Of a stretch of DNA of 64,000 nucleotides, positions 11,047 through 22,258 are shown one piece after another. The DNA lies in the NCBI GenBank assembly GCA_019671135.1, contig JAHRHY010000014.1, positions 804,001 to 868,000 on the forward strand, read 5' to 3'. The position numbers were made by a program, and so were the translations under genes. The DNA comes from Linnemannia hyalina (lineage: Eukaryota > Mortierellomycota > Mortierellomycetes > Mortierellales > Mortierellaceae). Each line of letters begins with the position of its first letter. Position 1 is the first letter of the stretch. The notes beneath the pieces are model-generated. The model had not been told where the DNA came from, did not search any database, and saw only the letters and a list, made by a program, of their open reading frames with translations.

Positions 11047-12868
11047 ATGCCAGACCTGACGAGCGTGTTTCGCGCGACAGTCCAGGACTTGAGCCAGGCT
11101 TCTGGCAACATGTCTGGCATCCGATCTCCCAACCCTGTTACGGCTCACACTACTAAACCAACACCGGACCCCTGGCTTAAGGAAGCACATCAAATCGTAC
11201 GCAGTCTCCAAACCTGTGCGGACTATTCGTGCTGCATGTTTGCCATGTGCTATGGAGCGGAGGTACTCACACACGTCCGCTTGTTTTCATGATACCCGTT
11301 CATAGTCCAGGACGATGGCAGATCTTCGCGCATTCATTATCACAACACGCCCCGCCTACCTCAACCTCTCACGCGGAAGTGGTACAGGATCCTTGACCAG
11401 CTCGCGGATGGGCCCTCCTCGTCGTTCGGACTCGATACCCAGCAGCAACGGAGGAGGATATCGTAGTGTGGCAGGAACTACTTCTTCCAAGGTCTTGCAG
11501 GAGCTCTTAGATACTGTCGCATCGCTGACTTCATTATCCGATAAGGATCGTGATAGTATTGATACCCAGGTCAAGGTCATGATGCGACAAATTAAAGGCG
11601 CTATTGAAGAACTTGAGTCTCTTGAGCAAGGTAGCCATACACTTCTATTTTTCGAGTGAGTTACAAATAGGACTATACTGGGTCAATTACTGACTCTTCT
11701 CCCTTTATTGCATACGTTTTTAGAGCGCAGGAAGAAACAACGTGCAAATGCTGCAGCTGGGGGCGGAGGTTTCAACCAGCTCTTGGCCGCAGCTGCAAGC
11801 ACGATGGGGGCTTCAGGACCGGTCGACCAGTTGGCTCAGCATTGCCAAGGTGTGACTCTCTACTTGAACGAACGACTTGCCAGTCTGGCCACTTTGCACA
11901 AGGACCAGTATGAAGTCAGGATAGCACGAGAGTTGGAGAAACGCGAAAGGTACATCCATTTTTTCTTACTCTGACAGAACCGCCAACAAAAGAACCTTGG
12001 TATTATTATGCTGGTGAAAACGAATTGACAGAGTATTATTGTCTTTTCAATTGCAAATATAGCTCACTCTATAAGGCATTGCCGAAACCAACGCAGGGCG
12101 GAGCAAACGGATATGGAATGACGCAACGCAGGAACTTTAACGATACCACCTCTACAGCGACGCTACCACTATCGGTGCCAGGATCACCCTTCACAGCAGC
12201 AGGAGGACCAGGTTCTAATGGCTTTGGTGGCAACAGATCGGATCTTTCAAAGGGTGTCTCATCATCACACGACTATTACTCCCGGCAAGGTGGCGGATCG
12301 GCGGATGATCAGGACTTTGAGCAGGGTCTGACCGCCCAGGAGCGACAGATGCTAGAAATGGAGAACGAGAATATTGTCCGCAAACTCGAGACCGAGCTCA
12401 ACCAAGTCCGGTAAGCTTTGTTGCCTTCTCATTTTCACCTTGTGTCGCTATTTTTTTTTGGCCCCGAGTTCCATGTCAGAATGCCTAACCATGTTTTTTT
12501 TGTACATGTGTGCAAATGATAAAATAGGCAATTGGAAACATCGATGATTGAGCTATCGACGCTGCACTCGACCATCCAGGAACATCTCGAGATCCAGACC
12601 CTACAGACGAATCGGTTGCATGAGGAGGCCCAGACGGCTATCAACCATATTGATGCAGGAAATGAGCAACTGATCAAGGCTGGCAAACGAAATAACAGCA
12701 CGCGCAAGTGGATCCTTTTCTTCCTCATTCTTGCCAGGTAAATGATCCTTGTGAGAAGAAGTGTTTGGGTTTTGCCTTTTTTTTTTTTTTTTTTGGTTAC
12801 CCTGAACTGACATTTTTTTTGGTACTCTTAATAGTTTCGTGCTGTTATTCTTGGACTGGTATGACTAA
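11047..12868 (+). CDS. UFE1: Syntaxin-18 / Ufe1-type Qa-SNARE (6 exons, 430 aa)
   Basis: Exons: 11047-11196, 11306-11630, 11724-11949, 12063-12410, 12528-12737, 12835-12868; the phases close to 430 aa. The N-terminus MPDLTSVFRATVQ matches the start of syntaxin-18 (DITxLFRASV). A linker with Gly/Ser-rich insertions follows, then LTAQERQMLEMENENIVRKL leading into the Qa-SNARE heptads, GNEQLIKAGKRNN, and a C-terminal anchor WILFFLILASFVLLFLDWYD. The LFLDWYD ending is the same as in animal syntaxin-18. Ufe1/STX18 acts on the ER as the t-SNARE for Golgi-to-ER COPI vesicles with Sec20, Use1 and Sec22. The protein is tail-anchored with no signal peptide. AATAAA-like motifs follow near 12961. Confidence 0.93.
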
Positions 12869-13767
12869 GCGAGGAATATCCAGGAGACAGACAACGGTGC
12901 AGAGGGGTTATGGAACCTCCTTGTTCCCCTTGAGCGTTAATGAAGCTGCATGGGTATGCAAAATAAATAAACGTTGTTCCCATCATGCCAGTCGATGGAT
13001 GTTTCGTCTTCGCTTTGCATTATTTTGGGAGTAAATTAACTGCTGTATCGCATGGTTTTTTTTTGTTTTGCAAGAAGTTTATTGCGTCGTGGGAGTGCGT
13101 GCATAAAACTAATACTCGTCAGCTTCGAGTCACCGCCAAATCAAAAGATGTAAAAATAAAATACTTTCTAAGAAAGCACAGCTGTGTCGCATGGTCAACA
13201 GCAGAAGCATCCACCCCCATCACGAGGAACTTTACATAGGATTGCTCCCGGCAGCGGCCACTTGCGAGAGGAGCCAGTCGACCAACAGAGGAAGCTTGAG
13301 CCTTTGTTTGCAAAGGAAAGAAGACGGGAGATGCGCTATCATGAGTCCCTTCAAACTGCCGTCGCGCAGAAATCTGAGAGTTAGGATCTAGGATCCACTG
13401 AGCCAAGATAGGAGTAGGGAGGGATACAGTCGTTTCGACCCTCCATAATACATGCCTTGGCAAAACGCACGGACGGAACTATTGCAGAGTCATGTGCGTT
13501 GATGCTACTCTGAAATGATTGACTATTTTGCCACTTCATCACCCTATCTTCTTTGCCACCAGTTCAATACCCTTTCACAGCCCTTTCCTTCCCACGCCTT
13601 CATAGCCTTTGCCACCACGCCCACATTTCGTCGCCTTTTCTTTCTTTCATCGCTCCCCTTCTTTCGATTCTTTTCCTCGTTCGCCTTCTTCCTTTCCTTT
13701 TCCTCCTCACCTTCTTGCTTCCCTCTTTCATCCCTCAGCCTCTCTTATATCTCCCGCCTATTTTCAT
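12869..13767. other. Intergenic region and CRN promoter block
   Basis: No gene is supported. The segment from about 13590 to 13767 is a pyrimidine-rich promoter/5' UTR that recurs with small changes at about 18945-19090 upstream of a second CRN head, and in a looser form at about 22740-23040 upstream of a third. The conserved leader therefore moved together with the CRN heads. Confidence 0.6.
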
Positions 13768-13785
13768 ATGTTTCTTCGCAACACC

Positions 13786-16700
13786 ATGACCCGCAAGCGC
13801 CTGAGTCTGTTGTGTCTTGTTGACGGTGACCCCATCTCAAAAGCCTTTGAACTGGCCACACCATCGGCAGACACTTTTAGGCAACTCAGAAGCACCATCC
13901 ATCTCAGCAAGCCTATCTGGTTTAAGGATCTGGAAGCAGAGGATCTTACCCTTTGGCACGTCTCGATCCCCATTGTGCCAGCCAACAAACACAGACCAAT
14001 TCTCCTGAACGAATTTCTCGAGTCAGCGACAGAGCTCGACCCAATAGACGATGTTTCCGATGTCTTTCCGAAGGCTCCGCCCAAGAAAACGATTCACATC
14101 ATCGTCCGGCGACCCCCGTCAGGTAACACGTGTTGCTCTCATTGATACCTTAATAGCAAACGTGTTCATTGTGCCTACCTCATCTACTTATCATTACTCT
14201 TTTGTACTGATATAGTCCATGCAGTTGTCCCTGCTCAAGCATCTACTCCTCTCTCTGGTCATTCTTATCCTTGTTCGCAGCCAAGTGGTGAGTATCATGA
14301 ACTTGATTTTTTTTGTTTGAAATGATATGATCAATGGTCACTCCAAATGCTAAACTCTACATCATTGATGCGTATTCAGGCAAACTCAGAGTGGACATCA
14401 AGAGGATCACAGACGAGTTCTTCGCACCTGGACCAATTGCTGACTTTCTCGTTGAATATGTGAAGGGCGAGGGACGTCTTCCAACCACAAGTGGGCCTAT
14501 TCGAGGTTTGCCAAGAGCATGGCGTCGCACTTTCGGCAAGCCACCAGAGACACGACCCAGCCTGCTGTTCTTGGACCTGCCCGACCCTTCGACCCCTGAC
14601 TCAGTGTCAAGGAATCTTGCATCGACAACTATTTCGGATATGGTCGAGGAAAACACTCGCCTACATATCCCTGTGTTCGGGGTTTCCGGTAGGTTTTAAT
14701 AATATATGATTTACGAATATCTGTGGGTATCCCTATCACACAAACTCATTTTCATCCGCATTCTTTAATGCTCACATAGGCTGTGGCAAAACCCGCGCTG
14801 CAATCGAACTCCTGTTTCAGCATTGGGGGTTCTATTTCAATGCCGCCGATGACGACTGGGGATCAGGTGACATGAGCACCCTTCACTCTGTCGTCCAGAG
14901 GCACTTGGATGATACCCGAGACTCCACTACGGTTAACCGACAAGCCAACAACGCCTATGCAAGAAAAACGACGATGTTGCTCTTCTTCTCTCGGCTCCTC
15001 ATCTTCAAGTACTGTTTGAACGTTCCCGGCAGCAGTGAGACATTTACAAGCGCAAGATGGGCTCTCCTACAAGTGTGCCCGCATGTGATTTTCAAGGACA
15101 TATTCAACAAGTTATTCCGCCGAATTGTCAAGCTTCGACGTTATGGCGAGAGCGATCTTTGGGATGTGGTCTGCGACCTATTCGACGAAACGAAACAGTG
15201 TCTTATCGAATATGGAGGCCTACCAAAGGTCGATGACGACACCAAGCTCCTAGTGATCCACGATGAAGCGCAGGTCCTCGGTGATGTATTTCATGGCTGC
15301 TTCCAGTCTGTATCTTCCTCGGACGAACCCCCGCGACCCCTTCTGTCCCCGATATTGCATGCATTTCGAGACGTCGGCGGAGATACACTCACACTCGTTA
15401 CCTGTGGTACTGGCTTGAGCATCAATACTCTTTTCTGGGTTCAGAGCTCCGGCTCTGGTACGAAGGACAGCTCCACGAACTTTGAGGTAAACAATTCAGC
15501 TTGGCTGATACAGGCTTGTGTTTGCAACTCCTATTCCATCCATAGAGACGTAGTCAAGCGGAGAAATCGTGTGACAGTAATGGAGTGAGCTCGTATACTA
15601 ATAATTTTTCTCTCTCATTCTCTTATATTTTCCACATCCACTTCCAAAAAAAAAATGCCGTACCATTCGCACTCCTTTTTCTCTCTCAGCACATGGAGTT
15701 TCCTGGATGGACGGATCTAGAGTCGATCAAGGCTTACATTTCTCGGTTGCGGAAGTGCCTGATGGATGATGAGTCAAAGCTGGCTTTGGACGAGCATCTT
15801 CCACAAGAGGCAGTCGACATGCTGTTCGAAAAGTTGACGGGCCGCTATCGCCCAGCCACATTGGCGATGGTATGTCCCTTTGCATGTCGTAATGGGCACA
15901 ATGAGAAAATAAGCGATAAAATGAAAATATGCTCAAGACCTACATCCTCCACGTCTTTATCCTCTTTCCACCCATAGGAAAGGATTGTCGAGCACAACGA
16001 TCCGAGTGCATGGAAGTCTGCCATCGAGGACACGGAAGACAGGTTGATATCTTGGTCGCGCCGAGGTATTAAAGGAAACCTGTGCGGCGAGCTCAGTCGC
16101 CTACACGACAAACACAACAAATACAAGGATCAACTTGTGGAGTCTGTCGATAGCATTCTATGCCTCCTTTTGTACAACCGTTGCATGTTTGGAGACCACA
16201 GGCTCGTCCTCCGTCAAGTGGACCCTCTGTTGGTGGAGCGAGCCTTTGGTCGAATCAAGATCCTCCATGGCCGAGCAGTCGTCGTGGTGGATGAGCCGTT
16301 CGTGTCCAAAGCTGTGGAGAACTATTTCGTCGCCACGGATCCCTACTTCAAGAAGGAAGTGCGGCGGATTATGCGCTCCTCGACGGCCTCTGCTCAGGGA
16401 AGTGTGTTTGAACAATTTATGATGAGCGTTTTCAGCGAAACGTTCACCAGGCGACCTCTATCCGAGTGGCCACATCAGCCTCCGATCTCAAAGATGTGCC
16501 CAGCTCTTGTCGGCAAGGTGGAGATTGTTGGCTGGAGGGAACCTGGGGTCGAGCAAGGGACCACCTACAAGAATGTTTCGATGCAAGAGTTCATGGACGC
16601 GCATGTCAACCACCAGTCCGTTCAGAACAACAAATCTGTCGCCCCATTTTTTTTCCCCAAGTCCAAGCCCTCGGGGCCAGACATGCTTTTCTTCATCACA

Positions 16701-17145
16701 ATCAACGGCTGTAGACTGGTGCCAGTCTTCGTTCAGATGAAACTGCATCAAAGTTCGTCCACTTTCTCTGAGAAGGATTGGAACGACGCGCTCAGCACAG
16801 TCTCGGCACCCAAAATCGAGAGCCACGCAAAAGACTTTCGTGACTACTGCCCAGACAACGTGTACATCAGCATGATCGTCGCATACCCTACCAGATGGAG
16901 CTCCGAGTTACCAGCACGTTCATATCTTCCAAGCACGTTCATATCTTCCAGAGGACACCAGTGGTGTGCAGCAGGTCGTGATCAACGTCAGCGATGACAA
17001 CTTCGGCGAAATCTTCCCCAAGGACCATGTTGAGTTCGACAGGCTCAAGAACGTGAGAAAACGATCTGCTGAGGATGACGACGGCTATGGTGACGATCAT
17101 ACTAAGAAGCAAAGGGGCCGATCTGCTTCTCGAAAGCGTCGCTGA
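13786..17145 (+). pseudogene. Crinkler (CRN) effector: CRN head, P-loop NTPase, PD-(D/E)XK-like tail; last exon frameshifted
   Basis: Exons: 13786-14122, 14216-14287, 14380-14688, 14780-15486, 15690-15869, 15978 onward. Residues 1-110 are a CRN N-terminal domain: LSLLCLVDGD, then EAEDLTLWHVSIPI, closing with IHIIVRRP, the counterpart of the HVLVxxP boundary in oomycete CRNs. The middle is a STAND/AAA-like NTPase with Walker A GVSGCGKTRAAIE and Walker B LLVIHDEAQVLG. The C-terminal region contains a PDM...VFVQMKL block resembling a PD-(D/E)XK nuclease core, with Gln in place of the usual Glu. A 19-bp tandem duplication (16913-16931 and 16932-16950) shifts the frame, so translation stops at 16997, while the ancestral frame stays open to 17145 and ends in a Lys/Arg-rich NLS-like tail. 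CRNs are host-nuclear effectors; whether the truncated product works is unknown. An upstream in-frame ATG at 13768 is an alternative start. Confidence 0.85.
16913..16950 (+). repeat. 19-bp perfect tandem duplication breaking the CRN frame
   Basis: Two adjacent identical 19-bp units occupy 16913-16931 and 16932-16950. Because 19 is not a multiple of three, the downstream exon is read in the wrong frame and stops at 16997. The frame that would follow with a single unit is open for about 190 bases to 17145. Confidence 0.9.
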
Positions 17146-17611
17146 TCCCATGTTTGTTCGAATAGAAAATTGCTTTTCAGTGTTCAACAGATCAAATTCA
17201 ATCAATCAAAGCGGATGTCAACCTTTGACAGCAGCATAAGTCACGCTTCTTGGACCGCCCGATGCAGCTCTGCGGTCATTGACCCATACTTCACGACTCC
17301 CTCTCTTTTTTTGTACTTGTCGTTGGCGACCTCCTATGCCTCATCCATTATCTGGACAGAGATTTGTACTTCCTGTTGCACTACTTCTTCCACCCCCTCG
17401 TTGATTAGACCATCCTCATCTGAAACTCTCATGCATGGCGAGTTGTTTTCAATCTATTGTTGCGTACCACATTTATGCCCCATTTTTCAATCCGCGGAAC
17501 ACAATACCTTCCTACCAAGCCTTATCAATAATGCCACAAAAATTTACAAAATAAAAATTAAGCTTTCGAAATACACTAAAATACTTTAAGGCTAAGCACA
17601 CGCACGCCCCT
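17146..17611. other. CRN downstream region
   Basis: AT-rich sequence after the CRN gene with no supported gene or repeat, ending at the left arm of the inverted repeat. Confidence 0.4.
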
Positions 17612-17873
17612 CGGGCGAAACCTTTTTTCTCCTAGAAATTAGGTTTGAAAAAAATACCAGGGACGACATTCATTTTGTTCCTGCGAATGGGTGAGTGCAA
17701 GCGAGTGGGCGTGGAGGGTTGAAAAAGATGCTTTGTGTAGGGAAGTTTGAGGGTGTACGATGCTGTGGGGATGTAGGGGTGGATGGAGTGAGTGTGGGAG
17801 GAGTGAGTTAGTGATGTTGTGTGGTGGTGGTGTTATGTGGTGGTGGTGTTGTGCGTGGATAGTGTTGTGTATG
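17612..17873 (-). repeat. Left arm of a long-range inverted repeat
   Basis: The reverse complement of this segment matches 25032-25281 with only scattered differences and a small CACCAC-unit length change. The outer ends are GC-rich (CGGGCGAAACC here, GGTTTCGCCCGG at the right arm). The two arms face each other and bracket about 7.2 kb of CRN and Fanzor debris. They may be terminal inverted repeats of one large element, or two independent copies of a MITE-like repeat in opposite orientation. No target-site duplication was found at the outer edges. Confidence 0.75.
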
Positions 17874-18368
17874 CCGCCTCTCCAAGTGCAAAGGATGTAA
17901 AAAGGATATGAAAAATAGCCAAAGCCCAAGGAATGCACTGTAGACCTCCATAGCTGATATATCTCTCCAAAGTCCACAAGAGAACTTAAGGTGAGATAGC
18001 GACAGACAGCACAAGATTTTTTAAAATGTAATCCCTCCCCTGTATTTCACAGCAAATATACAGTTGAGAGTACAAGTGGATGATCACGTACAAGAACTAC
18101 TCCCTTGGGTCTTGCAGTGAGGGGTACAGTCTAATGGTAGATGGGCACATTTAAGAGATTAGGTTGCGAAAAATAAGAGGACATTATTGTTTGGAGAATG
18201 TGGTGGTGTTTAGTAGGAGAATTACGCGAGGAATTTTACAGTGGCTATTTTACATGATTGATATCATACATACATACACTCTCCTCTATTGGTCGCAGTG
18301 GGTATCAGCAAGATCTGAGATGTAACAAACACCATATTATAATTTGGAGATGAAAGGCCTCCAACCTG
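17874..18368. other. Spacer inside the inverted repeat
   Basis: AT-rich DNA without a coding frame. It may hold unrecognisable upstream remains of the Fanzor-like fragment that begins at about 18369. Confidence 0.4.
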
Positions 18369-18895
18369 GTCATCGGGATCGACGAGTATTACTCGTCCAA
18401 AAGATGCCCAAACTGCCATAGCTTTGTTTGCGCGACGTCGGACTGGCGGACCCTTACTGCAAGACCTGCAAGCGCTTCCGACAGCGCGATGTGATCGCGT
18501 CCAAGAGCATGAACAATTCCATCAGGGGCCATCTGATCCACCAGCAGTGGCCGCTCTACCTCCAACCTCGGCGTCAAGACGGATCTTACCCATTGACGGA
18601 TGTCGCTGCTGGTGGAGGAAGTGGTGGTGGTGGAGAAGAAGCAGGCGGGTCATCGGCTGAGGCCATGGGCAGTAGTAGAGATGGAGCAAGCGGTAGTGGC
18701 GGCGGAGGAGCAGCAGCAGCTATAAGGAGACGCGCCGCTTCAATCGCCTCGGTCCAGGCCCCCAACACCGACGTCGACCCCGCGGCTGATGCACCCAATT
18801 CTTCATCTAGCCACACCAAAGATCACCGTAGCACCCATAGTTTGATATACATGCTTACTAGTATGGGTCACGTGAGATCGGTTACTTCATCGTAG
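18369..18895 (+). pseudogene. 3' remnant of a Fanzor/TnpB-like RNA-guided nuclease gene
   Basis: Frame one (18369-18430) reads VIGIDEYYSSKRCPNCHSFV. A one-base shift then leads into a frame reading YCKTCKRFRQRDVIASKSM, continuing to about 18895. Together these give the order typical of TnpB/Fanzor C-termini: a RuvC-II glutamate in a DE-Y-[TS]SK context, a CPxC...CxxC zinc ribbon, and a RuvC-III RDV-A motif. A Gly/Ser/Ala-rich tail follows (GGGSGGGGEEAGG). The rest of the protein (wedge, REC-like, RuvC-I) is missing upstream, and the frameshift lies between the zinc-ribbon halves, so this is a dead fragment. Fanzors are known in Mucoromycota genomes and ride on transposons. The identification rests on motif order, not on a search. 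Confidence 0.65.
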
Positions 18896-18942
18896 GCCTA
18901 GAAGGCGCAACGATTACTCACTTCAGTGACTTAATTTATGCG

Positions 18943-20040
18943 CCCGCCTTCATAGCCTTTGCCACCACATTTCGTCACCATTTCTTTCTTTCATCGCTCG
19001 CCTTCTTTCCTCGTTCGCCTTCTTCCTTTCCTTTTCCTCCTCACCTTCTTGCTTCCCTCAGCCTCTCTTATATCTCCCGCCTATTTTCATATGTTTCTTC
19101 GCAATACCATGACCCGCAATCGCCTGAGTCTGCGGTGTCTTGTTGACGGCGACCCCATCTCAAACGCCTTCGAACTGGCCACCGTCGGCGGACACTTTTG
19201 GTCAACTCAGAAGTACCATCCATCTCAACAAGCCTATCTGGTTTAACGATCTGGAAGCAGAGGATCTTACCCTTTGGTACGTCTCGATCCCCATTGTGCC
19301 AGCCAACAAACACAGACCAATTCTCCTGAACGAATTTCTCGAGTCAGCAACAGAGCTCGACCCAGCAGACGATGTTTCCGTTGTCTTTCCGAAGGCTCCA
19401 CCCAAGAAAACGATTCACATCATCGTCCGGCGACCCCCGTCAGGTAACACGCGTTGCTCTCATTGACACCTTAATAGCAAACGGGTTCATTGCGCCTACC
19501 TCATCTACTTATCGTTATTCTTTTGTACTGATATAGTCCATGCAGTTGTCCCTGCTCAAGCATCTACTCCTCTCTCTGCCTATTCTTATCCTTGTTCGCA
19601 GCCAAGTGGTGAGTATCATGGACTTGATTTTTTTAGTTTGAAATGATATGATCCATGGTCACTTCAAATGCTAAACTCTACATCATTGATGCGTAGAGTT
19701 TCTCAACTGTCGAATCGAATCGAATATGGGCCTTATTCGAATATCGAGGAATATGGACCTCATTCGATTCGACTTTTATTCGACTTTTATTCGATTTTAA
19801 TAAGGTCGAATCGAATAAAATCGAATCGAATCGAATCGGAGCTCTATTCGAATTCGAAAATATCGAAAATATCGAATCGAATCGAATCGGAGCTCTATTC
19901 GAATTCGAAAATATCGAATCGAATCGAATCGAATGCCGAATATCGATTATTCTTGAGAAACACTATTGATGCGTATTCAGGCGACCTCAGAGTGGACATC
20001 AAGAGGATCACAGACGAGTTCTTCGTACCTGGATCGGATG
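18943..20040 (+). pseudogene. Second CRN head copy (segmental duplicate), frameshifted and carrying a MITE
   Basis: Near-identical to 13590-14425 including the pyrimidine-rich leader, the exon with the CRN head, both following introns and the small VHAVVPAQAS exon. A net 2-bp loss near 19180 (compare 13860) shifts the frame within the CRN head, so the first frame ends near 19246 while the correct frame continues from about 19190 (EAEDLTLWYVSIPI, IHIIVRRP). A 270-bp MITE sits at the end of the second intron. Homology to copy 1 stops abruptly at about 20034, after the TDEFF block. Confidence 0.85.
19695..19964. mobile_element. TCGAAT-rich MITE with 12-bp imperfect TIRs and a 10-11-bp TSD
   Basis: Compared with the uninterrupted paralogous site at 14360-14380, this copy has about 270 bp inserted. 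ATTGATGCGTA is present at both edges (19685-19695 and 19965-19975). The element ends are AGAGTTTCTCAA and, in reverse complement, AGTGTTTCTCAA. The interior is built largely from (A)TTCGA/TCGAAT units and repeated GGAGCTCTATTCGAATTCGA blocks. TSD length and TIRs fit a Mutator-like non-autonomous element; superfamily assignment is inference. Confidence 0.8.
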
Positions 20041-21040
20041 TCACCTAGTTTCTTGACAGCTTTGTGCGTGACCTGGTGAACCTGTCGCTTACAACAGGAA
20101 GCGTCTCTGGTCTGGCTTCGCAAGGACCGAATTTCCAACACGCACCCGAGCCTTCTCTTTCGGGTCTGCCTGACCCCTCTTCGAGCGACAGACAATCCTG
20201 TATCCCACGTCGGACGCCATCCTGCAGCTTATCAAGAGATGCCACACCTCCACTGTGCCTATTTTCGGCGTCAGCGGATGCGGAAAGACTCGCGGCATGA
20301 TCGAACTACTGTCGCGGCGCTGTGGCTTCTATTTCAAAGCTGCAGGGAACGAATTGGTGTCGGACGATGTTACCATCCTTATATCCGAGGTCGAGTCGTG
20401 CAACAGGCGAAGACTGGGACAGAGAAGTATAGAACGGGGACGGGAGTTGAAGCAGTGATGATTGATGTTATTACTACGATACAACTAAATATATATACAA
20501 GTCGCCAGCTAGGTTTCTAGGTGTAGTGTTATACAGAGTCAGAGATGATAGAGAGTGACAACGAATGACTAACCAGAGAGCAATGATAAACCTAATATGT
20601 TGCACGTCGCGTCTGCAGGAGGATCGAGAAGCCAATAGCCGTCAAGCAAGAACGATGACATACCTGGCCTTCCTCGCTCGGCTTAAGACCCTTCAGTACT
20701 GTTTGACAATCCCGGATGCTGGACAGACATTTACTAGCGCAAGGTGGACTATCCTCCAAACCTGCCCTCACGTCTTCAAGAACGACGTTTTTAAGCAGCT
20801 ATTCCTGATGTTTCTTTTGCTTCTCCCAGTGGACCAGGCATTCTTAACGGAGCTGGATCTCACGAAGGTTGTCCAAGAAGAGCTCCTAGCAACAAATTAC
20901 CTCCTCGTCCAACACGGAACCCAGGGCGGCCTTCCCGCATTCAAGGAAAGGGACAAACTGTTGATCGTCCATGATGAGGCGCAGATACTTGGCGATGCGG
21001 GTGACGGGCTCTTCAAGCGCCCTGCCTCTCGTGCGTAGAC
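20041..21040 (+). pseudogene. Divergent CRN NTPase fragments (Walker A and Walker B pieces)
   Basis: Continues the CRN-like order after the duplicated head but from a different paralogue. About 20255-20456 reads PIFGVSGCGKTRGMIELL (Walker A) then GFYFKAAGNE and stops. About 20615-21038 is homologous to exon 4 of copy 1, with TFTSARWTILQTCPHVFKND and Walker B LLIVHDEAQILGDAG. The intron that splits the Walker A loop in copy 1 (14689-14779) is absent here. Internal stops and shifted frames make a functional product unlikely. Confidence 0.75.
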
Positions 21041-21120
21041 TGGAAGACCTCTGGAGGACGTCGCCCATCTTCGTTGTATTCGGATGTCGCTAAGTTGAAC
21101 TCACTGACGATTTCATAAGG

Positions 21121-22258
21121 ATATTGAATGGGACTTGTCTCTTCACCCCCAGACCCTCCTCGCCCTCTCTCGGTACTTTGCTGGATCGAATTTACTCAAC
21201 ACCAAGAGCGGACAGGCTGTTGTGGTTAACACCGTGGAGGGTTATGCCCGGACGCGTTGGCTTGATGTACATTGCGAGAGTTTCGGGTCCAACAAGGGCA
21301 AAGCGACGATGACATCGCTATCGGAATTGAAGCACAAGGATCGGTACAAGGGCGTCCGGCCGATTACGATGGGAGCGTACGATGGACAGCGATTGGTGAT
21401 TGGGACTGCTGTTGCGGATCTCCTGGTAACATCGTCGTTTCGATTGGATCTGGGGGAGGCGGCGGAGGCGTGTTCACTAGGGGGTTTCAAAACTTGACAT
21501 TTGACGGCGTGTAACCAAATGCGCCGTCAAGGAAATTCCCATGGAAATACGTTTCCTTGAGGGCTGATGTATTTCGAAATACGCTCCGATTTGAATGCGG
21601 GTATGTCAAAGTTTGAAACTCACTATTAGGAGGCACAACGACGACCTTCTTGATCCCAAACACGATGGACTCACGGGATATACGGATATTTTTAAACCGA
21701 GAGAGTGTCGTAGTGGGGGAGAGGATCAACCAGGAGGATGATCTCGAGAATTGGTGTGTCGACAGGATCGGGATTGTTTATCAGTTGCGGCAGCTGAAGA
21801 CAAAGTTCCAAGAGCCATCAACTTACCTGTTCAGCCGCGCGTCGGAACCTCTGACGAATATGCACCCGTGCATGCCATACACTACCTACACCGTCTTTGT
21901 CAGGATTGAAGTCGAATGATGGTTGTGGACTTGCGGACGCCGGGCTATTCCGTTTGATTGATGAAAAATGGTCCTGTACGAGGCCAAGAAGATCGCCAAA
22001 CCCACTTTGTCTGTGAGCCACGTGCGGGAGTTCAGGAAGCGGTGCAAGGAAGGCACCGTTACGGAAACTCTATTCAACCAGCTCCTAGAATTGTTCTCCA
22101 TCCACAACGGCGATGAGATTGAGGTCCTTTACAACAAATCCTTGAACGATGTTTCGGAGATGATTGCTGAGCTGTTGGCGCCGACCATTACGATTTCCAA
22201 CAAGTTTGCAGCGCAATTTGTCACCCAGCAGTCATTACGAGGCGTTGTGACGAATTAA
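21121..22258 (+). pseudogene. Unrecognised decayed coding fragments
   Basis: Several plus-strand frames follow one another: about 21135-21497 (LHPQTLLALSRYFAGSNLL, then GYARTRWLDVHCESFG), 21650-21919 (NRESVVVGERINQEDDLENW) and 21968-22258 (SVSHVREFRKRCKEGTVTET). Amino-acid composition is protein-like, and the frames lie in the position where the C-terminal half of a CRN-type gene would be expected. No family was recognised and no alignment to copy 1 is evident. They may be the tail of a second CRN subtype or of an unrelated gene captured in the cluster. Confidence 0.4.
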
